The translations under genes and the position numbers were made by a program. The notes below the pieces were generated by a model. It saw nothing but the letters and a program-made list of their open reading frames with translations, was not told where the DNA came from and searched no databases. Source: an uncultured Eubacteriales bacterium (GTDB lineage: Bacteria > Bacillota > Clostridia > Oscillospirales > Oscillospiraceae). From it: a DNA stretch of 16,645 nt. The DNA lies in assembly GCA_900551355.1 (NCBI GenBank), contig URVR01000016.1:1-16645 (forward strand), written 5' to 3'. How positions within the stretch are numbered: the stretch's first letter is position 1; each line of letters starts with the position of its first letter. Shown piece after piece: positions 1 through 6,546 of this stretch.

Positions 1-49
1 ATCTACACTTATGCGATCGTCGGCAGCGTCAGATGTGTATAAGAGACAG
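1..49 (+). other. Sequencing adapter (Nextera i5 side), not genomic
   Basis: The first 49 bases read as the end of the Illumina i5 primer (ATCTACAC), an 8-base index (TTATGCGA, positions 9-16), the read-1 primer stem (TCGTCGGCAGCGTC, 17-30) and the Tn5 mosaic end (AGATGTGTATAAGAGACAG, 31-49). The same sequence in reverse complement closes the contig. Translation from position 11 gives the peptide MRSSAASDVYKRQ, a familiar artefact of untrimmed Nextera contigs. Genomic sequence starts at base 50. Confidence 0.98.
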
Positions 50-149
50 TTCCGTAACCGCGCTCCAGGGGTTCGATCACATATTTTCCATAGGAAGCGT
101 CGCCGGGTGTTTCGATACACTCGATCTGGGGCTTCTCAATTTCGATCAT
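50..149 (-). CDS. rpoA: DNA-directed RNA polymerase subunit alpha, N-terminal fragment (cut by contig end)
   Basis: Only the first 33 codons are present; the gene runs off the contig into adapter. The translation begins MIEIEKPQIECIET and continues to YVIEPLERGYG, which matches the start of the RNA polymerase alpha amino-terminal domain, where the conserved EPLERG(Y/F)G segment leads into the dimerisation and assembly region. Alpha dimerises to nucleate beta and beta-prime assembly. A strong AAGGAGGG ribosome binding site sits 6 bases before the ATG (147-149). Its position directly after rpsD is the normal alpha-operon order, and rplQ would be expected next. It is too short for an automatic gene caller and easily missed. 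The identification rests on 33 residues plus synteny. Confidence 0.93.
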
Positions 150-236
150 GCAGTACCCTCCTTCATTCTTTTGGCGGAGCAGCCGAAGGGGCCGCGTCCA
201 ATTTGGTTCCAGTGCTTCGTGAGGGTTTGAACCCTA
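150..236 (-). promoter_or_regulatory. rpsD-rpoA intergenic spacer with two small hairpins
   Basis: This 87-base gap is longer than most in the cluster. In transcript order it holds a short perfect inverted repeat, AGGGTT-CA-AACCCT (222-235), immediately after the rpsD stop, then a second stem, GCGGCC-CCTTC-GGCTGC with one G-U pair (179-195), and then the rpoA ribosome binding site. Neither stem is followed by a run of U, so they are not convincing terminators. They could serve as mRNA processing or stability elements; that is inference. Confidence 0.4.
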
Positions 237-839
237 TTACTTGGAGTACAACTCGACGATCAGATGCTCCTCGATGGGCATGTCGATGTCCTCGCGGGCG
301 GGCATGGTGACGACGGTACCCTTCAGGGCGGTCTTGTCGCGCTCCAGCCACTTGGGGACGGTGACCATGGGGGCATCCTCGGCGGTCAGGCGCTTGAAGG
401 CCACGGAGGAGCGGCTGCTCTCCTTGACCTCGATCACATCGCCCACGCGCACCAGATAGGAGGGGATGTTGACCTTATGGCCATTGACGGTGAAATGGGC
501 GTGGTTCACCAGCTGACGGGCCTCGCGGCGGGTCATGGCGAAGCCCAGACGATACACCACATTGTCCAGACGACGCTCTACCAGGCTCAGCAGGTTCTCG
601 CCGGTCTTGCCGGGCATGGCGGAAGCCTTCTCATAGTAAGCATGGAACTGCTTCTCCAGGATGCCATAGACGAACTTGACCTTCTGCTTCTCGTTGAGCT
701 GGATGGCGTACTCGCTCTTCTTCTTTCTCATCTGGCCGCCGGGGTTGCGTTTGGTCTCCTTCTTGGAGTAACCCATGACGGTAGGAGAAATACCCAGCGC
801 CTTGCAACGCTTGGCGACAGGCTGCATATTCTTAGCCAT
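237..839 (-). CDS. rpsD: 30S ribosomal protein S4 (uS4), zinc-free form
   Basis: S4 is a primary 16S rRNA binder that nucleates assembly of the 30S body and helps decoding fidelity; in several bacteria it also represses its own operon. The protein is 200 residues, the normal length. Residues about 40-65 carry the conserved KKKSEYAIQLNEKQKVKF block and residues about 90-155 form the S4 RNA-binding domain (ERRLDNVVYRLGFAMTRREARQLVNH). Only one cysteine is found in the N-terminal region (Cys12), so the four-Cys zinc site of C+ S4 proteins is absent. The N-terminus MAKNMQPVAKRCKALGIS differs from the Bacillus type. ATG at 837-839 follows AAGGAGG with about 10 bases spacing. It lies 25 bases after rpsK and upstream of rpoA. 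Confidence 0.98.
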   Translation of the reverse strand: MAKNMQPVAKRCKALGISPTVMGYSKKETKRNPGGQMRKKKSEYAIQLNEKQKVKFVYGILEKQFHAYYEKASAMPGKTGENLLSLVERRLDNVVYRLGFAMTRREARQLVNHAHFTVNGHKVNIPSYLVRVGDVIEVKESSRSSVAFKRLTAEDAPMVTVPKWLERDKTALKGTVVTMPAREDIDMPIEEHLIVELYSK

Positions 840-864
840 GATTTAATAATCCTCCTTCTTCCGA

Positions 865-1266
865 TTACACGCGACGACGCTTGGGGGGGCGGCATCCGTT
901 GTGGGGGATGGGGGTGACGTCCTTGATCATCGTCACTTCCAGGCCCACCGCCTGCAGGGCGCGGATGGCGGCCTCACGGCCCTGACCGGGGCCCTTCACG
1001 AAGACCTCAACGGTCTTCAGGCCATGCTCCATCGCAGCCTTGGCGGCCGTCTCAGCGGCGCTCTGGGCGGCGAAGGGAGTGGACTTCTTGCTGCCGCGGA
1101 AACCGAGACCACCGGAGGAAGCCCAGGACAGAGCGTTGCCCTGTGCATCGGTGACGGTCACCATGGTGTTGTTGAAGGAAGAACGGATATGCACCTGACC
1201 CTTTTCGACGTTCTTCTTCTCACGACGACGGCGAATGACTTTCTTGCCCTTTACGTTAGCTGCCAT
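865..1266 (-). CDS. rpsK: 30S ribosomal protein S11 (uS11)
   Basis: S11 sits on the 30S platform, contacts 16S rRNA near the E site together with S18 and S21, and supports mRNA selection. The 133-residue protein is of standard length. It begins with the basic MAANVKGKKVIRRRREKKNV stretch, then VHIRSSFNNTMVTVTD, the SWASSGGLGFRGSKKSTPFA block at about residues 47-66, GPGQGREAAIRAL, and the diagnostic tail ending IPHNGCRPPKRRRV. The ATG at 1264-1266 is preceded by AAGGAGGG about 11 bases away. It is separated from rpsM by 18 bases and from rpsD by 25 bases, in the usual alpha-operon order. Confidence 0.98.
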   Translation of the reverse strand: MAANVKGKKVIRRRREKKNVEKGQVHIRSSFNNTMVTVTDAQGNALSWASSGGLGFRGSKKSTPFAAQSAAETAAKAAMEHGLKTVEVFVKGPGQGREAAIRALQAVGLEVTMIKDVTPIPHNGCRPPKRRRV

Positions 1267-1284
1267 GATCTATTCTTCCCTCCT

Positions 1285-1653
1285 TTACTTCTTCTTGTTA
1301 GCGATAGTCTTCTTGGGGCCTTTGCGAGTGCGTGCATTGGTCTTGCTGCGCTGACCGCGAACGGGCAGGCCACGACGGTGGCGCATGCCGCGATAGCAGC
1401 CGATTTCAGTCAGACGCTTGATGTCAAGCGCCACTTGACGACGCAGATCACCCTCGACCACATAGGACTGGTCAATGGCCTCACGCAGCTTCGCTTCGTC
1501 GGCCTCGGTCAGATCCTTTACGCGAGTGTCGGGGTTGATGCCTGTCTGCGCGAGGATATCCTGCGCACTTTTTCTTCCAATACCATAGATATAAGTCAAA
1601 CCGATCTCGATTCGCTTATCCTTGGGCAGGTCAATACCGGCAATACGTGCCAT
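1285..1653 (-). CDS. rpsM: 30S ribosomal protein S13 (uS13)
   Basis: S13 lies in the head of the small subunit, contacts P-site tRNA and forms the B1 bridges to L5 and 23S rRNA. The 122-residue product shows MARIAGIDLPKDKRIEIGL at the start, a helix-hairpin-helix-like segment YIYGIGRKSAQDIL (about 21-34), and the strongly conserved C-terminal GCYRGMRHRRGLPVRGQR segment followed by TNARTRKGP and a lysine-rich tail that reaches the P site. The ATG at 1651-1653 has GGAGGTG about 10 bases upstream. It follows rpmJ by 25 bases. Confidence 0.98.
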   Translation of the reverse strand: MARIAGIDLPKDKRIEIGLTYIYGIGRKSAQDILAQTGINPDTRVKDLTEADEAKLREAIDQSYVVEGDLRRQVALDIKRLTEIGCYRGMRHRRGLPVRGQRSKTNARTRKGPKKTIANKKK

Positions 1654-1678
1654 AACTTAGAGCACCTCCACTTTCTAC

Positions 1679-1792
1679 TTAGCCCTGTCTCTGCTTATGC
1701 TTGGGATTCTCGCAAATGACCATGACACGGCCTTTGCGGCGGATCACTTTGCACTTCTCGCACATGGGCTTCACGGACGGTCTTACTTTCAT
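1679..1792 (-). CDS. rpmJ: 50S ribosomal protein L36 (bL36), zinc-binding form
   Basis: This 37-residue gene lies between infA and rpsM, its conserved place. The protein begins MKVRPSVKPMCEKCK and ends NPKHKQRQG. It is a small zinc-ribbon protein near the peptidyl transferase region of the large subunit that bridges 23S rRNA helices. The ligands of the C-X2-C-X12-C-X4-H site are all present: Cys11, Cys14, Cys27 and His32, so this is the zinc-requiring (C+) version. The ATG is at 1790-1792, with AGGAGG about 9 bases upstream. Stop TAA is at 1679-1681. It is too short for most ORF length cut-offs. Confidence 0.97.
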   Translation of the reverse strand: MKVRPSVKPMCEKCKVIRRKGRVMVICENPKHKQRQG

Positions 1793-1805
1793 TTTGATAA
1801 ACCTC

Positions 1806-2024
1806 CTACTTACTGCGCCAGGTGATTCGGCCACGGGTCAGATCGTAAGGGGACATTTCCACTGTCACCTTGTCGCCGGGCAGAATCCTGATGAAATTCA
1901 TTCTGAGCTTTCCGGAAATATGCGCTAATATCGTGTGTCCATTTCCAATGTCAACTTGGAATGTGGTGTTGGGCAGGGACTCGACGACCACGCCCTCGAC
2001 TTCGATCATATCGGATTTTGCCAA
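1806..2024 (-). CDS. infA: Translation initiation factor IF-1, TTG start
   Basis: IF-1 occupies the A site of the 30S subunit during initiation and enhances IF-2 and IF-3 action. The 72-residue sequence is a single OB fold: (M)AKSDMIEVEGVVVESLPNT, then GHTILAHISGKLRMNFIRIL, and the diagnostic end PYDLTRGRITWRSK. The start codon is TTG (2022-2024). An ATG five codons further in would remove the conserved AKSD leader, and the AGGAGGG ribosome binding site is spaced 6-7 bases from the TTG, so TTG is chosen. That binding site lies within the last codons of the upstream KOW gene, whose stop is only 3 bases away, indicating coupled translation. Confidence 0.96.
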   Translation of the reverse strand: MAKSDMIEVEGVVVESLPNTTFQVDIGNGHTILAHISGKLRMNFIRILPGDKVTVEMSPYDLTRGRITWRSK

Positions 2025-2027
2025 GTG

Positions 2028-2309
2028 CTATCCCTCCTGGTCTTGATCACCGCCGCTTAACGCGGCTATGGCTTTACGAAGCTCACTATTTGTGATTTTT
2101 TCGCTGCTTCTGATCTTCTCAGCCACCAGACTGTGGCTCTCACCCACAAGTGCCACATGCTTGCGGCGCTTGCGCTTGGGATGCTCCAGCCGGCGCTGTT
2201 TCCCGTCGGCCAGCAGGAGGAAGTCCCCCTCCGCTGCAAGCACGAAGAAGAGGCTTCCTGCGTCCCTGCCGGCGACTGATCTGACAATGTTTGATTTGGC
2301 TATGTCCAT
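2028..2309 (-). CDS. Small KOW-domain RNA-binding protein (L14e-like, YbzG-like)
   Basis: A 93-residue basic protein encoded between map and infA. The N-terminal half (about 5-50) reads NIVRSVAGRDAGSLFFVLA and then LLLADGKQRRLEHPKRKRRKH, the pattern of a KOW/SH3-like barrel as in archaeal-eukaryotic L14e proteins; the C-terminal half is charged and helical-looking. From established knowledge, Firmicutes often carry such a gene here (ybzG in Bacillus subtilis), annotated as a KOW domain or L14e-like RNA-binding protein of unproven role. It is assumed to bind rRNA or ribosomes because of the domain and operon; that is inference. Its ATG starts one base after the map stop. The nearest SD-like GGAG is about 16 bases upstream, so expression probably depends on coupling with map. 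Confidence 0.85.
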   Translation of the reverse strand: MDIAKSNIVRSVAGRDAGSLFFVLAAEGDFLLLADGKQRRLEHPKRKRRKHVALVGESHSLVAEKIRSSEKITNSELRKAIAALSGGDQDQEG

Positions 2310-2310
2310 G

Positions 2311-3072
2311 TTACACCAGCGATTTCTCCGGGTCCGTCAGAAGCTCCGGCTCTCCGGCGGTGATCAGGATGGTGTTTTCATAGTGGGCGGCGTTTTTGCC
2401 GTCCGCCGTCTTCACGGTCCAGCCGTCCGGCATCTGCTTGATGGCGGCGCTGCCCGCGTTGACCATGGGCTCCACGGCGATGGTCATGCCCCGCAGAAGC
2501 CGGGGACCATGGCCGGGGTTGCCGAAGTTGGGCACCTCCGGCGGCTCGTGCATCCGCCGGCCGATGCCGTGACCGACATACTCCCGGACGACGCTGAAGC
2601 CGTTGGATTCCACATAGGCCTGCACCGCGGCGGAGATATCCGACAGGCGGTAGCCCTCCCTGGCATACTTGATGCCCTGGAAGAAGCTCTCCTGCGTGAC
2701 CCGGATCAGCCGCATGGCCTCGTCGGACACCTGCCCGCAGGGGTAGGTGCCGGCGCAGTCGCCATGGAAGCCGCCGATGAACGCGCCCACGTCCACGCTG
2801 ACGATGTCGCCCTCCTTCAGCACCCGCTTGCCGGGGATGCCGTGGATGATCTCATCGTTGACGGAGACGCACACGCTGGCCGGATAGCCGTTGTAGTGCA
2901 GGAACGAGGGCGTGGCGCCCTGCTCCGTGATGAACTGGAACACAGCCTTATCGATCTGCTGCGTTGTGACGCCGGGTCTTACCATATCCCGTGCCAGGGC
3001 ACGGGCTGCCGCGGTAATTTTGCCAGCCCGGCGCATCAACTCGATCTCGTGCGCGGATTTCAGTGTGATCAT
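2311..3072 (-). CDS. map: Methionine aminopeptidase, type I
   Basis: Removes the initiator methionine from nascent proteins after deformylation when the second residue is small. The 253-residue protein has the pita-bread fold signature with all expected active-site residues: His77 (IIHGIP), metal ligands Asp94 (SVDVG), Asp105 (HGDCAGTY), His168 (GHGIG), Glu201 (AVEPM) and Glu232 (HYENT). No N-terminal SH3-binding zinc extension is present, so it is the short type Ia form. The ATG overlaps the adk stop in an ATGA (3069-3072), with AGGAG 7 bases upstream inside the end of adk. Placement between adk and infA is the standard Gram-positive arrangement. Confidence 0.98.
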   Translation of the reverse strand: MITLKSAHEIELMRRAGKITAAARALARDMVRPGVTTQQIDKAVFQFITEQGATPSFLHYNGYPASVCVSVNDEIIHGIPGKRVLKEGDIVSVDVGAFIGGFHGDCAGTYPCGQVSDEAMRLIRVTQESFFQGIKYAREGYRLSDISAAVQAYVESNGFSVVREYVGHGIGRRMHEPPEVPNFGNPGHGPRLLRGMTIAVEPMVNAGSAAIKQMPDGWTVKTADGKNAAHYENTILITAGEPELLTDPEKSLV

Positions 3073-3707
3073 TCGGACACTCCTAACGCACGGAGGATCA
3101 ACTGGGTGGTGCCGGCCACGGTGGGCTGGTCCTCCACAGTTTTCAGGAGACCCCGGGCCTCATAGAAGCCCTTGAGGGGTTCCGTCTCTTTATGATAGAC
3201 CGCAAGACGATCACGGACCGTCTCAGGGTCATCATCCTTACGCTGCTTGAGCGCGCCGCCGCACACATCGCACACGCCCTCCTTTTTGGGGGGGATGTTG
3301 ACGATGTGATAGCTGGCGCCGCAGTTCTCGCAGACACGGCGGCCGCCCATCCGGGCGATGATCTTCTCATCGGGGATCTCGATGGCCACCACGGCGTCGA
3401 ATCTGATACCTGCCTGCTCCAGCGCCTCGGCCTGGGCGATGGTGCGGGGCACGCCGTCCAGGATGTAGCCGTTGGCGCAGTCAGGCTCCTGCAGACGCTC
3501 GCTGATGATGCCGATGATGACCTCATCGGGCACCAGCTTGCCGGCGTCCATGTACTCCTTGGCCTTCAGGCCGGTGGGAGTGCCGTTCTTGACAGCTGCA
3601 CGCAGGATGTTACCGGTAGAGATGGTGGGGATACCCAGCGTCTTCTTGATAATGTCCGCCTGAGTGCCTTTGCCGGCACCAGGAGCGCCTAAAAGGATCA
3701 GTTTCAT
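3069..3707 (-). CDS. adk: Adenylate kinase, zinc-type long LID
   Basis: Catalyses ATP + AMP to 2 ADP in the cytoplasm and sets the adenylate energy balance. The ATG at 3705-3707 is chosen, giving 212 residues. A TTG four codons upstream falls on the ribosome binding site (GAGGTG) and is not credible. P-loop GAPGAGKGT occupies residues 7-15; the AMP-binding and catalytic segment reads LDGVPRT (about 83-89) where most relatives have DGFPRT. The LID carries C-X2-C-X16-C-X2-C (Cys126, Cys129, Cys146, Cys149), the structural zinc site typical of Gram-positive enzymes. KDDDPETVRDRL follows in the LID-core junction. It starts 12 bases after secY and overlaps map by 3 bases. Confidence 0.98.
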   Translation of the reverse strand: MKLILLGAPGAGKGTQADIIKKTLGIPTISTGNILRAAVKNGTPTGLKAKEYMDAGKLVPDEVIIGIISERLQEPDCANGYILDGVPRTIAQAEALEQAGIRFDAVVAIEIPDEKIIARMGGRRVCENCGASYHIVNIPPKKEGVCDVCGGALKQRKDDDPETVRDRLAVYHKETEPLKGFYEARGLLKTVEDQPTVAGTTQLILRALGVSE

Positions 3708-3719
3708 GATACACCTCAA

Positions 3720-5003
3720 TTATTCGAGGAAGCCCTTATACTGACGCATCAGCATCTGGGATTCCAGAGCCTGTACGGTCTCCAGCGCAACACCCACCAC
3801 GATGATGACGGAGGTGCCGCCGATGGACAGGGACGCCACGTTGACGATCTTGCCGATGAGCAGAGGCAGGATGGCCACGACGCCCAGATAGATGGCGCCG
3901 AACAGCGTGACCTTGTTGAGGACCTTCTTGATGAAGTCCGCGGTGGGCTTACCGGGGCGGAAGCCGGGGATGAAGCCGCCGTTCTTCTTCAGGTTGTTGG
4001 AGATCTCAACCGGGTTGAACTGGATGGTGGCGTAGAAGTAGCTGAAGGCGATGATCATCAGGAAGTAGACGATCATGTACAGCACGCTCTTGCTGTCCAC
4101 TGCGTTGACCAGCGTGTAGCCGAAGGTGCCCTTCTCGGGAGCGGGCAGGAACGCCGCCACCGTGGGGATGATCATGGCGATGGACTGGGCGAAGATGATG
4201 GGCAGAACGCCGGACATGTTCACCTTCATGGGCAGCGTGGAGCTCTGGCCGCCGTACATCTTGCGGCCCACCTGGCGCTTGGCGTACTGCACCGGGATGC
4301 GGCGCTCGGCGCCGTTGACCCAGGTGATCAGGACGATCAGGGCCAGGATGCCCACCACGACCAGAACGGCCATCCACCAGGCCATGTCGCCGGTGCGCAG
4401 GGAGGTGGCCATGTTGCCCACCATGCTGGGCATGCGGGACAGGATACCTGCGAACAGGATGATGGAGATACCGTTGCCGATACCGAACTCGGTGATCTGC
4501 TCACCCATCCACATGACGAAGGAGGAGCCGGCGATGAAGGAGACGATGATGACCAGAGCAGCCCAGACGCTGGTGTTGGTCAGGATACCGTAGTTCTTCA
4601 TCAGGGCGTAGTAGCCCCAGCCCTGCAGGATGGCGATGGCCACCGTTGCGTAACGGGTGATGGACTGGATCTTCTTCTTGCCCTCCTCGCCGCCGTCGCG
4701 GGCCATGCGCTCCAGCGCAGGGATGGCGATGGTCAGCAGCTGGATGATGATGGAGCTGTTGATGTAGGGCTGGACGCCCAGCGCGAACACCGTGGCCTCC
4801 GCGAAGGCGCCGCCGGACATGACGTTGTACAGGCCCAGGACGGTGGTGCTCAGCTGCTTCAGGTAGTCGCCCAGCAGCTCCGTGTCCACATAGGGAACGG
4901 GGATGGCGTTGCCGATACGGAAGATCAGCAGGATCAGGGCGGTGAACACCAGCTTCTTGCGGAGCTCGGGGATCGCCCACGCCTTTTTGATCGTCTGGAT
5001 CAC
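3720..5003 (-). CDS. secY: Protein translocase subunit SecY, GTG start
   Basis: Channel subunit of the SecYEG translocon in the cytoplasmic membrane, used by the SecA and signal-recognition-particle routes. The 427-residue protein has the ten-helix SecY pattern: first helix about residues 18-34, a plug-region segment about 57-75, the conserved ITEFGIGNGISIIL block at 170-183, the cytoplasmic SecA/ribosome-binding loop around 230-265 (RRIPVQYAKRQVG), GGFIPGFRPGKPT at 342-354 and GGTSVIIVVGVALETVQ near the end. The start is GTG (5001-5003), one base after the rplO stop; GAGGTG lies upstream within rplO, consistent with translational coupling. No in-frame ATG gives a better N-terminus. Confidence 0.97.
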   Translation of the reverse strand: MIQTIKKAWAIPELRKKLVFTALILLIFRIGNAIPVPYVDTELLGDYLKQLSTTVLGLYNVMSGGAFAEATVFALGVQPYINSSIIIQLLTIAIPALERMARDGGEEGKKKIQSITRYATVAIAILQGWGYYALMKNYGILTNTSVWAALVIIVSFIAGSSFVMWMGEQITEFGIGNGISIILFAGILSRMPSMVGNMATSLRTGDMAWWMAVLVVVGILALIVLITWVNGAERRIPVQYAKRQVGRKMYGGQSSTLPMKVNMSGVLPIIFAQSIAMIIPTVAAFLPAPEKGTFGYTLVNAVDSKSVLYMIVYFLMIIAFSYFYATIQFNPVEISNNLKKNGGFIPGFRPGKPTADFIKKVLNKVTLFGAIYLGVVAILPLLIGKIVNVASLSIGGTSVIIVVGVALETVQALESQMLMRQYKGFLE

Positions 5004-5004
5004 G

Positions 5005-5445
5005 TTAGATCACCTCTGCCTTTCCACCGGCTGCTTCGATCGCTTCCTTAGCAGCCTGGGAGAAAGCAGCGGCCTGCACGGTCACCTTCTTGGTAACTTT
5101 GCCGTTACCGAGGACCTTGTAGCCGTACTCGCACTTGCTCAGGATACCCTTTGCAAGCAGGGCTTCAGCGGTGACGATCTCGCCGTCCTCAAACTTGTTG
5201 AGGGCGCTCAGGTTGATGATTTCCAGGGGCTTGGCAAAAATGTTGTTGAAACCGCGCTTGGGGATGCGGCGGGCCAGAGGCATCTGGCCGCCTTCAAAGC
5301 CGATGCGGGTGCCGCCGCCGGAGCGGGCTTTCTGACCCTTATGGCCGCGGCCTGCGGTCTTGCCGTTGCCGGAGCCGTGACCACGGCCCTTGCGATAGGC
5401 TTCCTTGGTGGAGCCGGCGGCGGGAGACAGTTCATTCAGTTTCAT
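5005..5445 (-). CDS. rplO: 50S ribosomal protein L15 (uL15)
   Basis: L15 is a late-assembling large-subunit protein whose long unstructured N-terminus threads through 23S rRNA. The 146-residue protein shows that glycine- and arginine-rich arm clearly (GRGHGSGNGKTAGRGHKGQK, about residues 20-39), then RIGFEGGQMPLARRIPKRGFNN, and a globular end with alternating beta strands (VTKKVTVQAAAFSQAAKEAI). AAGGAGGTG precedes the ATG (5443-5445) by about 7 bases. It follows rpmD by 14 bases and is separated from secY by a single base, the classic spc-operon arrangement. Confidence 0.98.
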   Translation of the reverse strand: MKLNELSPAAGSTKEAYRKGRGHGSGNGKTAGRGHKGQKARSGGGTRIGFEGGQMPLARRIPKRGFNNIFAKPLEIINLSALNKFEDGEIVTAEALLAKGILSKCEYGYKVLGNGKVTKKVTVQAAAFSQAAKEAIEAAGGKAEVI

Positions 5446-5459
5446 GCTCTCGCACCTCC

Positions 5460-5642
5460 TTATTCTACTTCGGTCACCTGCAGCAGGTAACCGATCTTTG
5501 CGACCTTGCCGCGGGTCTGAGCGTTGTCAGGCTGCACGGTGGTGTCACCGATCTTACGCAGGCCCAGAGAGTTGGCAGTGGCGATGTGCTTTTCCAGTCT
5601 GCCGTTGAGGCTCTTAACGAGCTGGATCTTCAGATTAGCCAT
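5460..5642 (-). CDS. rpmD: 50S ribosomal protein L30 (uL30)
   Basis: A 60-residue protein of the usual length, encoded between rpsE and rplO where rpmD belongs. The sequence MANLKIQLVKSLNGRLEKH, the central TANSLGLRKIGDTTVQPDN and the end IGYLLQVTEVE match the small ferredoxin-like fold of bacterial L30, which binds 23S rRNA domains II and V near the 5S rRNA. AAGGAGG lies about 7 bases before the ATG at 5640-5642. Twelve bases separate it from rpsE. Confidence 0.97.
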   Translation of the reverse strand: MANLKIQLVKSLNGRLEKHIATANSLGLRKIGDTTVQPDNAQTRGKVAKIGYLLQVTEVE

Positions 5643-5654
5643 GTTCTCTCCTCC

Positions 5655-6155
5655 TTAACCCACGATCTCGTCCACGCTCTTGCCGCGGGTGCGGGCGACC
5701 TCTTCCGGGGTACGCAGAGCCTTCAGGCCCTCAAAGGTGGCGGCAACCACGTTCACGGCGGTGTTGGAACGCAGGCACTTGGTACGGATATCCTTGATAC
5801 CGGCAGCTTCCATGATGATACGCACGGGGCCGCCGGCGATCACGCCGGTACCGGGGGCGGCGGGCTTCATCAGCACGCGGCCTGCACCGGCCTCGCCGAT
5901 GATCTCATGGGGGATGGTGCTGCCGGACAGGGAGATGGTGATCATGTTCTTCTTGGCATCCTCGATGCCCTTGCGGATCGCCTCGGGGACCTCGGCGGCC
6001 TTGCCCAGACCGAAGCCGACCTTGCCCTTGCCGTCGCCGACGACCATCAGGGCGGAGAACTTCATGACACGACCACCCTTAACGGTCTTGGATACGCGGT
6101 TGGTAGCGACTACTTTCTCAATGTACTCGCTCTGCTCTCTTTCAAATCTTGCCAT
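5655..6155 (-). CDS. rpsE: 30S ribosomal protein S5 (uS5)
   Basis: S5 lies at the mRNA entry channel, works with S3 and S4 in mRNA unwinding, and influences decoding accuracy; changes in its N-terminal loop cause spectinomycin resistance. The 166-residue product has the double-stranded-RNA-binding-like N-domain (REQSEYIEKVVATNRVSKTVKGGR at about 5-28, shown here as the loop VSKTVKGGR), the FSALMVVGDGKGKVGFGLGKA motif (about 33-53, contains GDGKGKVGFGLGKA), and the C-domain with GTGVIAGGPVRIIMEAAGI. Lys-Gly-Gly in the spectinomycin loop is intact. ATG at 6153-6155 has AAGGAGG 8 bases upstream. Confidence 0.98.
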   Translation of the reverse strand: MARFEREQSEYIEKVVATNRVSKTVKGGRVMKFSALMVVGDGKGKVGFGLGKAAEVPEAIRKGIEDAKKNMITISLSGSTIPHEIIGEAGAGRVLMKPAAPGTGVIAGGPVRIIMEAAGIKDIRTKCLRSNTAVNVVAATFEGLKALRTPEEVARTRGKSVDEIVG

Positions 6156-6172
6156 TGATAAGTCCTCCTTCC

Positions 6173-6532
6173 TTAGAATTCCAGGCCGCCCTCGCGGGCG
6201 CCTTCAGCCAGCTCGGCCACACGGCCGTGGTACAGGTAACCGCCGCGGTCGAACACGACCTGGTCGATGCCCTTGGCCTTGCAGCGCTCGGCCACCAGCT
6301 TGCCCACGGCGCGGGCAGCAGCCTTGTTGCCGCCGTTGCCCTCGATCTCCTTATCCAGAGAGGAGGCGGACACCAGGGTGTTGCCGGCCACATCGTCGAT
6401 GACCTGGGCATAGATGTTCTTCTCGCTGCGGAACACGTTCAGACGGGGACGCTCGGGAGTGCCGGACAGCTTGGCACGGACTCTCTTATGGCGCTTCAGA
6501 CGCTGCGCGTTGGTATCGGGTCTTTTAATCAT
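6173..6532 (-). CDS. rplR: 50S ribosomal protein L18 (uL18)
   Basis: L18 binds 5S rRNA and, with L5, brings it into the central protuberance of the large subunit. The 119-residue protein has the basic, arginine-rich N-terminus (RLKRHKRVRAKLSGTPERPR), the core LNVFRSEKNIYAQVIDD, and the highly conserved C-terminal signature FDRGGYLYHGRVAELAEGAR near residues 94-113. ATG at 6530-6532 is preceded by AAGGAGGTG. It lies between rplF (14-base gap) and rpsE (17-base gap), in standard spc order. Confidence 0.98.
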   Translation of the reverse strand: MIKRPDTNAQRLKRHKRVRAKLSGTPERPRLNVFRSEKNIYAQVIDDVAGNTLVSASSLDKEIEGNGGNKAAARAVGKLVAERCKAKGIDQVVFDRGGYLYHGRVAELAEGAREGGLEF

Positions 6533-6546
6533 ATCGGCACACCTCC

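Noticed and set aside
11..310. 99-residue plus-strand frame starting MRSSAASDVYKRQ
   Set aside because: It starts in sequencing adapter and runs antisense through rpoA and rpsD; it is an artefact.
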